From Bacteroidota bacterium (GTDB taxonomy: Bacteria; Bacteroidota; Bacteroidia; Bacteroidales; JAAUTT01), in the NCBI GenBank assembly GCA_021779665.1, contig JAJYAG010000050.1, forward strand, positions 1-38,063: a DNA stretch of 38,063 bases, read 5' to 3'. Below, piece after piece: positions 24,772-34,254 of this stretch (position 1 is its first letter; every line of letters begins with the position of its first letter). Under the pieces are notes generated by a model. The model saw only the letters and a program-made list of their open reading frames with translations, was not told the origin of the DNA and did no database searches. The position numbers and the translations under genes are program-made.

Positions 24772-25824
24772 TTATTTATTGCTAAAAACAGGCATTTTCT
24801 GATCTGTCACACTGGGTTGATTTCCGGAAATTACCGGCCAGTTATCCTCCCAGGTGATTTTGTCGAGCATCAGAGGTCTCCGGGTCGCACCAACAGGTAA
24901 AAAGGGGATCTTCTTATCAATGGCATGATAAAGCAGCCAGTCAGTTCCCGCATCATCGGTAACAATCTCTGCATTATGTCCCGGACCGGCAAAACCGCCG
25001 GTGCTGTTTCCTTCGAGGAATAAAGAACCCTCTACGGTAAGCAGATTATCACCCTGACGGTTAAGATAAGGACCTTTGAGATTTTGCGATCTTCCGATCA
25101 GTAGTTTGTATCTGCTTGCCGCGCCTTCACAACAGTTTCCGTTCGATCCGAAAAAGTAATAATAGCCATTTTTCTTCAAAATGTAAGTACCTTCAAAAAA
25201 GTCGCCAGCAATGCGGAATTTCTCACCTGTCAGCGCCTTCCCATCATCCGTAAGCTGACTGCCGTAAATACCTCTGAAACTACCCCAGAATAGGTATTTT
25301 GTTCCGTTATCCTCGATATAGGACGGGTCGATTGAGTTACCAACGCCAACTTCCTCGCTTAGCAAAAGTTTACCCTGATCGGTGAAGGGCCCTTCAGGCT
25401 TGTCGGCTATTGCCAGTCCGATACCCGGGTTAGCATCGCCCCAGAGAGAATAAGAATAATACAGGTAATACTTGCCGTTGATGAAATTGATGTCCGGCGC
25501 CCAGATAAAACCCTGCGACTTCCATGCGGGCTTCTGATTGAATGCATTAGCTGCAAAGGTCCAGTTCACCAGATCTTTCGATTTAATAATGGGAACAATG
25601 TGTAGTCCTCCTGTCCCACCCCAGTCGTCTTCGGTAGCGTAGGCATAAAAATAGCCATCGGATGCTTTAATCACCGATGGATCGGCAAACACAGGCTGAA
25701 ACACCGGGTTGCGGTAATAACCTTCGGGAGGCGGAACATACTTGCTTCCTCCCGTTTCCGGATCTTTCCGGCAGGAGATGCTCAGTATGAAAAATGTGAA
25801 TAGTATGGTGAGTTTTATTTTCAT
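24772..25824 (-). CDS. GH43-family lipoprotein (arabinanase/arabinofuranosidase-type)
   Basis: An inverting five-bladed beta-propeller glycosidase acting on alpha-L-arabinofuranosyl or beta-xylosyl linkages. 350 residues, with a lipobox at C18 (LSISC). The catalytic triad is complete: base D48 in VFADPSVI, pKa-modulating D166 in SIDPSYI, acid E211 in FFEGTYI. FIWAPDINFINGKYYLYYS (107-125) is a classic GH43 blade motif. A CCEG motif near 226 is uncommon and could be a disulfide or metal site. It sits between the tandem GH43 and the GH-A gene, with repeat elements in both gaps. The subfamily cannot be set by eye; endo-arabinanase and exo activities both remain possible. Confidence 0.9.
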   Translation of the reverse strand: MKIKLTILFTFFILSISCRKDPETGGSKYVPPPEGYYRNPVFQPVFADPSVIKASDGYFYAYATEDDWGGTGGLHIVPIIKSKDLVNWTFAANAFNQKPAWKSQGFIWAPDINFINGKYYLYYSYSLWGDANPGIGLAIADKPEGPFTDQGKLLLSEEVGVGNSIDPSYIEDNGTKYLFWGSFRGIYGSQLTDDGKALTGEKFRIAGDFFEGTYILKKNGYYYFFGSNGNCCEGAASRYKLLIGRSQNLKGPYLNRQGDNLLTVEGSLFLEGNSTGGFAGPGHNAEIVTDDAGTDWLLYHAIDKKIPFLPVGATRRPLMLDKITWEDNWPVISGNQPSVTDQKMPVFSNK

Positions 25825-25935
25825 GATTTAATATTGTAAAATTCAAAGCTCTAATAAGCCAAAAAATGACGCTTTCAAAACTGAACAAAGTCTTTGACCT
25901 GAATTTTTACTATCAAACCTTGTTCGGAGCTCTTC

Positions 25936-25970
25936 CCCTCTCCTTCAAGGAGAGGGGTTGGGGTGAGGTC
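25936..25970. repeat. CCCCTCTCC...GGAGAGGGG palindromic repeat, copy 1
   Basis: CCCCTCTCC and GGAGAGGGG form a perfect 9-base-pair stem with a short loop, followed by TTGGGGTGAGGT. It lies only 6 bases past the stop of the tandem GH43 gene on the minus strand. Copies: 29020-29051 (inverted), 29132-29164, 35607-35640 (degenerate) and 35667-35701. Confidence 0.7.
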
Positions 25971-25976
25971 ATCTAC

Positions 25977-27941
25977 TTAATTCTTTTTTGCCGTCCAGTC
26001 AATCTTCAGCAATTTTTCAACAGCGGTTTCGCCTGATGGACGGAGCATGGGCACTCCTGCGGGTTCGGGAACTCCAAAATCGGGACTGCCGTCTTTTTTC
26101 CAGCCAAATTTCTGAAGACGGACATCGCGGTTCCAGCCTGGTGCAACAGCTTTCTTCGAATGGTAAACAATCCAGTTCTCTTTGTCATCGGGCGATGTTG
26201 TAAAGCTGGCATGACCGGTGCCAAGAACATGATCGGTTCCCTGAAAAACAGGTCCCGTTTTAATCCAGTTCTTTTTACTTAACAGACTCGAGTCTCTGTG
26301 TACCAGCCTTAACTGCCCCAGGCGATATTCTCTGAGCCACGATTCGCGGCACGAGTATATGATAAACAAATTACTGTCGGTCTGCAGCACCTCAGGACCT
26401 TCGTTCAAATCGAGCGGTCCGCCTGTTTCCCAGCTTTCTTCGGGTCGGGATATTTCAACCCTTGGACCTGAAATGGTGTATGGATTGCTCATGGGAGCTA
26501 TGTAGAGATACTGCGATGTTTTATCGGTGGTTTCGGGTTTTACCCATCCCGACCAAACCGCGTAAAGCTGCCCTTTATGTCTGAAAGTATTTAGATCGAT
26601 GGCCCATGTGTTTGTGGAGGGATTAAACGGATCGTTACCGGTTTGTAACATTCCACGGTCGATATATTGTCCTTGCGGATCGCTGGTTACCGATTCGAGT
26701 ACACCGGATTTCTGATGGATAAACGGCGGGCCTTCATAACCAGCAGCATAATAGATATACCATTTCCCATCGAAATAATGCAACTCCGGAGCCCATATAT
26801 TTTTACGATTCCAGCCTGTATCGGGACTGCTCCATACTTTCCGCGACTCGCCCTTTTTGGTAAGAAACCTCGATTTGGAAATTTCGATACCGCCGTTGGC
26901 TGAAGCACACCAGTAATAAAAACTATCCTGACGGATGATCCAGGGATCGGCGCCATTAAACAATGGATTTGTAAAATAGGCATTGGTGACCGGAACTATT
27001 CTTTCATCAACAACCTTTAAAACGGGAATTTTGGAACCTTTCTGCTTTTCAAAATTTACCTTGTTGATCATCACCCTGCGCGGATGAACCTTTTGCTGGT
27101 TGTAATGCGCATGATAAACCATCTGCAGGTTACCTGATTTATCTCTGAAAAAAGAACAATGACCAACACCTTTGGAGGTATCAGGATATTGGTAAATAGG
27201 GTTTCCTTCGTATTTTTTCCATGGACCCAGAGGAGATTTGGAAGTAGCATATCCAATTCCGTAATCGGGACTGGCATAATGGTTTGCCGAATAAACCATA
27301 AAATAGGTTTTACCCTGTTTTAATATAAATGGTCCTTCATTTACCACTCCTACAGGTTCCTTGGTGCTGAATTCCCATGGCTGCGAACGTCCGAAACATT
27401 CTTTCACTGTATTGGGTTTTACCGAAAGAAGGTCGTCGTTCATTTCGCACATCCAGATTACATTGCCATTGGTGAAGGCAACATAATAGAGGTATTTCTT
27501 GCCGTCTTTGTCAACAAACAGATGCGTGTCAATGGCTTTGGTGTCGAACAGCGGAACCTGTTTTTCCTGCTTAAAAGGGCCCAGAGGACTGTTGCTTACA
27601 GCTACAGCGATGTGCTCCTCGGCACTGTAAAACATGTAATACTTATCGCCGAACTTGTACACTTCGGGAGCCCAGAACCATTTTTCGCCGAAAACATCGG
27701 ACTTGTGAAGCGCCAAACCGTCCTTTGCCCCACAGGGACCTTCCCAATGAACAAGGTCGGTGGATTTAAAAACTTCGATACCATCGTCCTTACTGGTGCC
27801 ATACATGTAATAGCTGTCACCATCGGAGAGAATAAAAGGATCACCAAAATAAACCTGGTGCGGATTCCCGGAAACGGGAAAAATGCAGGCTGAAAAGCTG
27901 AATATCAGGCACAGCCATGTAATTACAAAGTTAGACTTCAT
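25977..27941 (-). CDS. Tandem GH43-GH43 exported glycosidase
   Basis: 654 residues from the ATG at 27941; an open upstream extension would need a TTG start inside the preceding gene. A hydrophobic signal covers 1-25. Two GH43 propellers are joined. Domain 1 (about 27-310): base D34 in YFGDPFI, D138 in AIDTHLF, acid E202 in NEGPFI, and WFWAPEVYKFGDKYYMFYS. Domain 2 (about 322-640): D332 in NGADPWI, D449 in AIDLNTF, E514 in NEGPEVL, and NIWAPELHYFDGKWYIYYA. Both triads look intact, so both modules may be active, possibly on different linkages of the same side chain. Its start lies just inside the 3' end of the upstream GH43-like region (19-base spacing between stop and ATG). Confidence 0.9.
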   Translation of the reverse strand: MKSNFVITWLCLIFSFSACIFPVSGNPHQVYFGDPFILSDGDSYYMYGTSKDDGIEVFKSTDLVHWEGPCGAKDGLALHKSDVFGEKWFWAPEVYKFGDKYYMFYSAEEHIAVAVSNSPLGPFKQEKQVPLFDTKAIDTHLFVDKDGKKYLYYVAFTNGNVIWMCEMNDDLLSVKPNTVKECFGRSQPWEFSTKEPVGVVNEGPFILKQGKTYFMVYSANHYASPDYGIGYATSKSPLGPWKKYEGNPIYQYPDTSKGVGHCSFFRDKSGNLQMVYHAHYNQQKVHPRRVMINKVNFEKQKGSKIPVLKVVDERIVPVTNAYFTNPLFNGADPWIIRQDSFYYWCASANGGIEISKSRFLTKKGESRKVWSSPDTGWNRKNIWAPELHYFDGKWYIYYAAGYEGPPFIHQKSGVLESVTSDPQGQYIDRGMLQTGNDPFNPSTNTWAIDLNTFRHKGQLYAVWSGWVKPETTDKTSQYLYIAPMSNPYTISGPRVEISRPEESWETGGPLDLNEGPEVLQTDSNLFIIYSCRESWLREYRLGQLRLVHRDSSLLSKKNWIKTGPVFQGTDHVLGTGHASFTTSPDDKENWIVYHSKKAVAPGWNRDVRLQKFGWKKDGSPDFGVPEPAGVPMLRPSGETAVEKLLKIDWTAKKN

Positions 27942-27960
27942 ATTATCGGGGGTTGATTGA

Positions 27961-28977
27961 TTAATTCCCAAATTTAGCAATTAAGGCGTCATATTCTTTC
28001 AGGCTGATGGAAATCATACATCCGTGACGCACCTTCGCGGGCAGACTGTATTTATCCCAATCGCTGAAGGATGTATTTCCTGACGCCTGATACCAGGGTC
28101 CATTCAGATTATCGGCAATAGATAAACCGTATGACACTCCGGGATATTGTTCATAATACAAATACCAGGCTTTTCCATTGGGTGATGGAATTAAAGTTGG
28201 CGCCTCCCTGAAGTTTGGACTTACAGGTTGCGCCGGTTCTGAATATGGACCGGTGAGATTATTCGACCGCGCTATTCTGATGGTTTTCCCAGTTACCCAG
28301 TAAAGTGTCGGATAGGCTTCATCTTTGAGAATTGCATAATAATTATTCCCTTCTTTACGGATAATGACATCGATGGTACCTATATTCCAATCGAAAAGCT
28401 TCTGGGGTATTGGGGAGAATATCTTCAGGTCGTTTGATAAAACATACAACGTGCGCTGACTGGCCCAGTATATTTCAGCATCTTCCTTTGTTCCGTTTTT
28501 ATGTGGCGTATGCCATGTAACCAGATATTGCTGCGAATTCTTATCGAAAAACAGTTTGGGAGCACCAATCCGTTGCATCGCTTCAGGATAGTCGGGAGTG
28601 CTTTTAAGGTTCGGAGTGTAGGTACCGAATTCTTTCCAGGTAATGAGATCGTCCGTAACCCAGAAGTGTATCTGCGGATCGTCGTCGCTGTTGTTGCCAG
28701 CCATGTAATACTTCCCGTCGTGGCCTTTGCAGATATCGGGATGACCATGGTATGCATCAAAAACCCTTTTACCGCCGTTCAGCTGCTGCCAGTGCAAGCC
28801 GTCGCGGCTCACCGAATAGTACAAACGGCCATAATCCGAATGCATCATGTGAGCAAACAGGTATGCCTCGTTTTTTACCTCTTCAGGTTTGGAGGCCTGT
28901 CCCGGAGGGTTGGGCTGCTGAGCGTAGGCAGTTATGGTTGAAAACAGAATGATGAAAGTAGAAAGTATTCGTATCAC
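27961..28977 (-). CDS. Exported GH43-like five-bladed propeller
   Basis: A candidate glycosidase of the GH43/GH-F superfamily. I place the start at a GTG (28977), which gives 338 residues and a clean signal peptide MIRILSTFIILFSTITAYAQ; a longer frame begins with GTG at 29025 inside a palindromic repeat and is less likely. Propeller motifs: GHDGKYYMAGN, DPQIHFWVTDDLITWKEF, and KAWYLYYEQYPG. Possible catalytic residues are D81 in HGHPDI, D203 in IGTIDVII and E258 in FREAPTL. The opening LFAHMMHSDYGRLYYSVS differs from the classic GH43 'DP' start, so it is a divergent subfamily. It is the first enzyme gene after SusD2, 19 bases before the tandem GH43. Confidence 0.75.
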   Translation of the reverse strand: MIRILSTFIILFSTITAYAQQPNPPGQASKPEEVKNEAYLFAHMMHSDYGRLYYSVSRDGLHWQQLNGGKRVFDAYHGHPDICKGHDGKYYMAGNNSDDDPQIHFWVTDDLITWKEFGTYTPNLKSTPDYPEAMQRIGAPKLFFDKNSQQYLVTWHTPHKNGTKEDAEIYWASQRTLYVLSNDLKIFSPIPQKLFDWNIGTIDVIIRKEGNNYYAILKDEAYPTLYWVTGKTIRIARSNNLTGPYSEPAQPVSPNFREAPTLIPSPNGKAWYLYYEQYPGVSYGLSIADNLNGPWYQASGNTSFSDWDKYSLPAKVRHGCMISISLKEYDALIAKFGN

Positions 28978-29019
28978 CGGTATAATATTAAGTGAGACTA
29001 TGAAATCTGTTAGCTTACA

Positions 29020-29051
29020 CCTCACCCTAACCCTCTCCTGGGAGGAGAGGG
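29020..29051. repeat. CCCCTCTCC-type palindromic repeat, copy 2 (inverted)
   Basis: CCTCACCCTAA followed by CCCTCTCCT and AGGAGAGGG. It is in inverted orientation relative to the copy at 29132-29164, so the two face each other in the 192-base gap between SusD2 and the GH43-like gene and could form a larger cruciform. Confidence 0.7.
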
Positions 29052-29131
29052 AAAAGCTCCGGTGATTATTAAAAAGACATATTTAGAAGCTCCAATTTTC
29101 ATGTTAACTACATGTTTTGTACGAAGCAAAG

Positions 29132-29164
29132 CCCCTCTCCATGAGGAGAGGGGTTGGGGTGAGG
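29132..29164. repeat. CCCCTCTCC...GGAGAGGGG palindromic repeat, copy 3
   Basis: A 9-base-pair stem with loop ATGA-type, followed by TTGGGGTGAGGC. It is 5 bases past the SusD2 stop on the minus strand, where the stem might act as an mRNA-stabilising or attenuating hairpin (inference). Confidence 0.7.
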
Positions 29165-29169
29165 CTTTT

Positions 29170-30714
29170 TTAATATGGCGTATTCTGCTTCAGATTAGGA
29201 TTGTTATTTACCTCAATCTGAGGAATAGGCAACCGGTGATGCTTACCAACCACAAAGTTATTGAAGTCCACATCGCGGGTTTTAAGTTCATTGATGCCTT
29301 CCTGCGATGTTAACATTCCCCAGCGTTTCAGGTCGATCCACCGAACAGCTTCGAAACAGAGCTCGAGCGAACGTTCCATCTGCAGACGTTTGCGGAATAA
29401 TGCCTGGTTGTTGCCAATTTCAGGATAAGCCACTGCCAGGGGACGCAGGTTGGTGCTCGGACGTTGACGCACCATATCCACATACTGGTATGCACTGGCG
29501 GTCTGATTGAGTTCGTTGAGACATTCGGCATACATCAGCAATACATCGGCAAAGCGGATGAACCGGAAATTATTCGGGGCATGGTAATCCTCGCGATCGC
29601 GGTAGTAAGCCGTGGAATATTTGCGGATGAATGTTTCGTTACCCCAGCCCGGATCCCAGGTGCGACCATAAACGAGGTTATCGCCAGGAAAATCGTTGGG
29701 TAATTCTTTATAGAAAATATTATTCTGAAGGCGTTTATCAATCTTCCCGTCGGCAGTGAGTTCTTTTTTGTACTCCGAAATTAACCAGGCACGCGCCTTT
29801 CCATCCTGCCAGCCAATTCCGCCGGGAGCAAAAAACTGAGTGCGCTGGAAACCCATGGAAGCCGAAAGATCGTCGCCATCACCTCCTTTATTTACGTCGC
29901 TGAACTGAATTTCGAAGACCGACTCAATATTGTTTTCATTAAAATGGGTGAAATTGTCGATGTAATTGGGAACAAGACCATAATACTGCTTGCCTTCGCC
30001 GGTTACCAGCCAGTCGAGTTCTGTTTTCGCTTCGGCCCATTTATGTTGCTGCATCAGGGCTCTTGCAAGTAATGCTTTGGCGGCACCTTTGGTTGCGCGG
30101 CCTACATTGGCATCATTCCATTGAGCCGGAAGTTTATCTTTGGCCCAGTTGAGATCGGATTCAACCTGCGCCCAAATCTGAGCTTCAGTCTTCTGTTCCG
30201 GTAAATCGGATGGTTCCGAGGGATCCAGAATGATAGGAGCATTTTCCCAAAGAATAGCAATCTGGAAATAATACAATGCTCTTAAGAAATAAGCCTGCGC
30301 AAGAATCTGATCTTTATCGGCAGCATTCTTGAATTCAATTTTGGGAACATAAGCAATTACCTGATTGGCACGGAAAATAGCTTTGTAGAAATCGCGCCAG
30401 TGCCAGTTGTTACCATCCCAGAAATTGTAGTTATTGTACATAAAACGGGTCCAGTCGGCCAATTCGCCCCATGGACTGGTACTGTGACCTTCGTCCGACG
30501 ACAGATCGTAACGAAAGTAAATCCAGCGTGTCCAGGTGGATGGTTTGTAAAACATGTTGTAGACCGCATTCACACCCATCAGCGCATCGGCTTCGGTTTT
30601 CCAGGCCTGTTCAACGGTAGGCGTATTGGGGTTCTTGATATCGAGCAGGTCCTCGCTGCACGATGCAATTATAAAAATCAATATAATTGTTGAAAGTATT
30701 TTAAATCGTTTCAT
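29170..30714 (-). CDS. SusD/RagB-family glycan-binding lipoprotein 2
   Basis: The surface lipoprotein partner of SusC2. 514 residues from the ATG at 30714; the longer frame would start with TTG. Lipobox IASC (C19). Family features: LLDIKNPNTPTVEQAWKTEADALMG near 24-48, ADKDQILAQAYFLRALYYFQIAI near 135-155, and a C-terminal RFIRFADVLLMYAECLNELNQT...YVDMVRQRP plus LCFEAVRWIDLKRWG block. The start is decided by a strong GGAGGG 7 bases before the ATG, immediately after the SusC2 stop. Length is within the family range. It precedes the GH43 enzyme block on the same strand. Confidence 0.95.
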   Translation of the reverse strand: MKRFKILSTIILIFIIASCSEDLLDIKNPNTPTVEQAWKTEADALMGVNAVYNMFYKPSTWTRWIYFRYDLSSDEGHSTSPWGELADWTRFMYNNYNFWDGNNWHWRDFYKAIFRANQVIAYVPKIEFKNAADKDQILAQAYFLRALYYFQIAILWENAPIILDPSEPSDLPEQKTEAQIWAQVESDLNWAKDKLPAQWNDANVGRATKGAAKALLARALMQQHKWAEAKTELDWLVTGEGKQYYGLVPNYIDNFTHFNENNIESVFEIQFSDVNKGGDGDDLSASMGFQRTQFFAPGGIGWQDGKARAWLISEYKKELTADGKIDKRLQNNIFYKELPNDFPGDNLVYGRTWDPGWGNETFIRKYSTAYYRDREDYHAPNNFRFIRFADVLLMYAECLNELNQTASAYQYVDMVRQRPSTNLRPLAVAYPEIGNNQALFRKRLQMERSLELCFEAVRWIDLKRWGMLTSQEGINELKTRDVDFNNFVVGKHHRLPIPQIEVNNNPNLKQNTPY

Positions 30715-30721
30715 TGTAAAG

Positions 30722-30727
30722 CCCTCC
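30722..30727 (-). promoter_or_regulatory. Strong Shine-Dalgarno for SusD2
   Basis: GGAGGG on the minus strand lies 7 bases before the SusD2 ATG and 3 bases after the SusC2 stop. Bacteroidota genes often lack a recognisable Shine-Dalgarno, so this one both stands out and sets the start codon. Confidence 0.7.
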
Positions 30728-30730
30728 AAA

Positions 30731-33700
30731 TTAAAATTTAAACTGTAAACCTATCGAAACCGCACGCGCATTAGGGTAACGCACTTCGTCGTGACCACGT
30801 CGCCACAGATCGGGGGCAGTAAAATCGGGATCGAGGCCCAGATATTTGGTGAAAGTAACCAGGTTCTGTCCGGTAAGATATACCCGTAACTCCTCGAATT
30901 TGGCTGCCTGCATCAACTTCTTAGGCAGTGTGTAGCCAAGAGTCACATTCCGAAGTTTGAAATAGCTGCCATCTTCGAGCCAGCGGTCTATGTCGCCACG
31001 GGAGTTTCGGTCGTCACCATACAAAATTCTGGGAAAATCGCTGTTCGGATTTTCCTGGAAAGGCTCATGGCCTTTGCGGAAGGTAAAATAATTGGAGTTA
31101 TCGTCGAAACGTTCTGCTGTAGAGCGAGGACCATTGTAAACATCCTGACCGAAAGCGCCATACCACATCATCGAGAAATCGATTCCCTTATAACTCATGT
31201 TGAAATTTAAACCCAGATCGCAAACCGGCCATGGATTGCCAACAATCTGGCGGTCGGCTTCGTTAATCTGTCCATCGTCGTTAAAATCGACATAGCGGAT
31301 ATCACCGGGTTTGGCATTCGGCTGAATAACAACTCCCGAAGAGCTTTTATGGTTCTGAACATCCTGAGCACTGCGGAACAGGCCATCGGTCTTTCTCAGA
31401 TAGAACATACCAATAGGCTGACCCAATTCTGTTTTTGTCATCCAGGTGATGTATTCCTTCTTTCCATAGCCCAGGTCGAGCACTTCGTTTTTAAGCGTAG
31501 AAAAATTGGCTGTGACACTGTAGTTGAAATCGCCCTTACGTTCTTTCCAGCTGGCAGATAACTCGAAACCATGGTTGCGTATCTCGGCAGCATTGGCAAA
31601 CGGATCTCCGCCGTCGTTACCTGTCGAAAGCAGAATAGGCATAGGCGTGAGTACATCTTTTGTAGTCGAAACAAAGTATTCGGCAGTAACAGCCAGGCGA
31701 TTTTCGAGGAATGCCAGATCGGCACCAAAGTTGGTCTGTGTCTGAGTTTCCCACTTCAGGTCGGCATTGGCAAGTTTTACCTGGGTTGCGCCATTTACAA
31801 TGTGCTGATCGCGGCCAAGAACGTTGATAACACTGGTGTTGAGCAGCGACATATAATCCCAGTTTCCGATATTATACACCGACGAACCATAGAAACTTCC
31901 GCCATAACCAATCCACCGGCCTATACTTGAGTTTCCGAGCGTTCCGTAGTTTGCACGGATCTTGAAATCGGTAATCCACGGTATTTTAAAGAATGGCTCC
32001 TGACTGATTCTCCAGGCCACCGAAACAGATGGGAAATTGCCCCAGCGGTTTTCTTTTGCAAACTTCGAAGAACCATCGCGACGGAATGTTCCGGTAAGGA
32101 AATATTTGCCGTTAAACGAATAGTTCACTCTTCCCAGATAGGAAATCAAAGCATCCTCGTTCATAAACCCTGAAGATTCCGGATTCGAAGTTCCGGCGTT
32201 GAGTACGCGGTAATATTCACCGCCCACATAAACCAGATTGCGTTTAACGCCGCCAATCTGCTCGTATTCCTGGGTCTGATAAGTTGTTCCAATAACTCCG
32301 TCGATACGGTGCTTGCCAAGTTCCTTGTTAAAGCTTAATGTGTTCTCAACAAGTTTCGACTGATATTTGCCTTTGTTCTCGGCTGCCATGGATGGATCGT
32401 AAGGCTGGTTCAAAGTCCAGTTACCAACTTTACGGATGTATTTATACTGCTCGCTGCTGGCTTCAAAACCGGCGTTAAGCTTGTATTTCAGAAATTTAAA
32501 AATGTCGAGTTCCGCAAAAGCAACGCCACGCAGACGGAGATTACTGTTGGTTGATTCTTCGAGCGATTCACGTGCAAAAGGATTAACGCCGAAAGTACGT
32601 GCCTTGGCTTCGTCGCCATAACCAAAACCTCCCGGATGAGCAGGATCGTAAATAGGAATGGTGGGCAACATACGAAGCATATCCCAGTGCGGATTGGTGA
32701 TTAACTCATCGGAAAAGGCATTGCTTATCGAAAGATTTTCACCAATGCGGAAAATACCTTTTCTTCCTTCGGAATTTACGCGGAAGCTGTAACGGTCGAA
32801 CGACGAACCGATGGAAGTACCTGTGTTGCCAAAGTAATTTCCCGAAACCAGATAATTCCCAAATTGATTTCCGCCTGAAAAGCTCATGTTATAATCGTGA
32901 ACATTGGCAGTTTTGAAAGTCTCTTTCTGCCAGTCGGTGTCAATACCTTCGGGATACTGCTGGTAGCCCTGACCAATAATCCATGGAAATTTCTCAACTT
33001 CAATAGCTTCCTTGTAAGCCATGGTATTATATTTCTTGAAATCGGCTGCATTCATCAGGTCGAATTTAGGCAGCGTCTGAACACCATATCTTCCTGAGAA
33101 CTCAACTCTAAGCGGACCATCTTTTCCTTTTTTGGTGGTTATTATAATTACGCCGTTGGCGGCTCTGGAACCATAAATAGCTGCAGCAGAAGCATCCTTC
33201 AGTATCTGAATGGATTCGATATCGTTCGGGTTAAAGTCGCGCGATGCATTGGTTGGCATTCCGTCGATTACATAAAGCGGCTGCTGGTTCGAAAAGTTCC
33301 CAACACCGCGGATCTCAATAGTAGACTCACTACCGGCGCGTCCCGAGTTACGGACATTTACGCCTGCAACAAGTCCCTGCATGGCTTCGGCAACGGTTGT
33401 CGACTGCATTTTCTGCATTTCACGGGTATCGACAACTGAAATTGCACCGGTAAGATCTTTCTTGTTAACAGTTCCATAGCCAATTACGACAACCTCTTCC
33501 AGACTTTTCACATCGGGAACAAGGGTAACGGACAAATTATTCTGTCCATTGATGGCGATTTTCTGACTTGTATACCCAACATAGGTAAACACCAGGGTTC
33601 CGTTAGCGCTAGGAACGTCAAAGGAAAAACGTCCGTCAACATCAGTGACTGCACCAACAGTTGTGCCTTCAAAAACAACGTTCACACCAATGAGGGCTTC

Positions 33701-34117
33701 CCCTGTGTTGGAGTCTTTCACCTGCCCTGTAACCCTGAATTGCTGTTTAACAATCTCGGGAACAATAACAATAAGACTCTTATCGAGAATACGGAAAGTG
33801 TTACCGGTTTTCTCTAGTAAAGTATTCATAAGTTGCTCAATGGTCTGATCCGACGATTGGAGAGATATCATCTTATCGGCAATATCATTATCGCGGTATA
33901 AGAATTTGTATTGGCTCTGGCGCTCGATGAGCGAGAGCACATCTTTAATAGATCCCCTTTCTATATTAATATTGAATCGCTCGCTCTGAGAGTAAGTTAC
34001 TGCACTAATTTGCAATAAATTAACAATAAGCAGAAGTGTTGTTAGTCTCATAATTAGCAGGAGTTTTTTAGGGTAAAATAATTCCTTACCTCTACAAAAA
34101 TTTAAAGGTTTTTTCAT
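30731..34117 (-). CDS. SusC/RagA TonB-dependent transporter 2 with STN signalling domain
   Basis: The outer-membrane importer of the second PUL. 1128 residues. N-terminal basic segment and signal (1-44), STN domain (about 47-120, SIKDVLSLIERQSQYKFLYRDND), CarboxypepD-regulatory-like domain (about 128-200, GQVKDSNTGEALIGVNVVFEG), SusC signature (about 205-225, LEEVVVIGYGTVNKKDLTGA), plug with YGSRAANGVIIITTKKG, then the barrel ending IGLQFKF with a terminal phenylalanine. It is clearly a paralogue of SusC1 but divergent in the barrel, so the two probably import different oligosaccharides. STN plus the FecR2/sigma2 pair upstream indicates autoregulation by ligand passage. Confidence 0.95.
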   Translation of the reverse strand: MKKPLNFCRGKELFYPKKLLLIMRLTTLLLIVNLLQISAVTYSQSERFNINIERGSIKDVLSLIERQSQYKFLYRDNDIADKMISLQSSDQTIEQLMNTLLEKTGNTFRILDKSLIVIVPEIVKQQFRVTGQVKDSNTGEALIGVNVVFEGTTVGAVTDVDGRFSFDVPSANGTLVFTYVGYTSQKIAINGQNNLSVTLVPDVKSLEEVVVIGYGTVNKKDLTGAISVVDTREMQKMQSTTVAEAMQGLVAGVNVRNSGRAGSESTIEIRGVGNFSNQQPLYVIDGMPTNASRDFNPNDIESIQILKDASAAAIYGSRAANGVIIITTKKGKDGPLRVEFSGRYGVQTLPKFDLMNAADFKKYNTMAYKEAIEVEKFPWIIGQGYQQYPEGIDTDWQKETFKTANVHDYNMSFSGGNQFGNYLVSGNYFGNTGTSIGSSFDRYSFRVNSEGRKGIFRIGENLSISNAFSDELITNPHWDMLRMLPTIPIYDPAHPGGFGYGDEAKARTFGVNPFARESLEESTNSNLRLRGVAFAELDIFKFLKYKLNAGFEASSEQYKYIRKVGNWTLNQPYDPSMAAENKGKYQSKLVENTLSFNKELGKHRIDGVIGTTYQTQEYEQIGGVKRNLVYVGGEYYRVLNAGTSNPESSGFMNEDALISYLGRVNYSFNGKYFLTGTFRRDGSSKFAKENRWGNFPSVSVAWRISQEPFFKIPWITDFKIRANYGTLGNSSIGRWIGYGGSFYGSSVYNIGNWDYMSLLNTSVINVLGRDQHIVNGATQVKLANADLKWETQTQTNFGADLAFLENRLAVTAEYFVSTTKDVLTPMPILLSTGNDGGDPFANAAEIRNHGFELSASWKERKGDFNYSVTANFSTLKNEVLDLGYGKKEYITWMTKTELGQPIGMFYLRKTDGLFRSAQDVQNHKSSSGVVIQPNAKPGDIRYVDFNDDGQINEADRQIVGNPWPVCDLGLNFNMSYKGIDFSMMWYGAFGQDVYNGPRSTAERFDDNSNYFTFRKGHEPFQENPNSDFPRILYGDDRNSRGDIDRWLEDGSYFKLRNVTLGYTLPKKLMQAAKFEELRVYLTGQNLVTFTKYLGLDPDFTAPDLWRRGHDEVRYPNARAVSIGLQFKF

Positions 34118-34254
34118 ACTTTCGTAATGTTAAAGGTTACTTAAATCTTTATTTGCATTAAATCAGAAGCGGGAGATGCTGGAACCATTTCCCGTTTTTA
34201 GTTTGTAGTTATCTGTGTTTATATCATAGGCTCAACGTTTAAGTTCAACATCGT

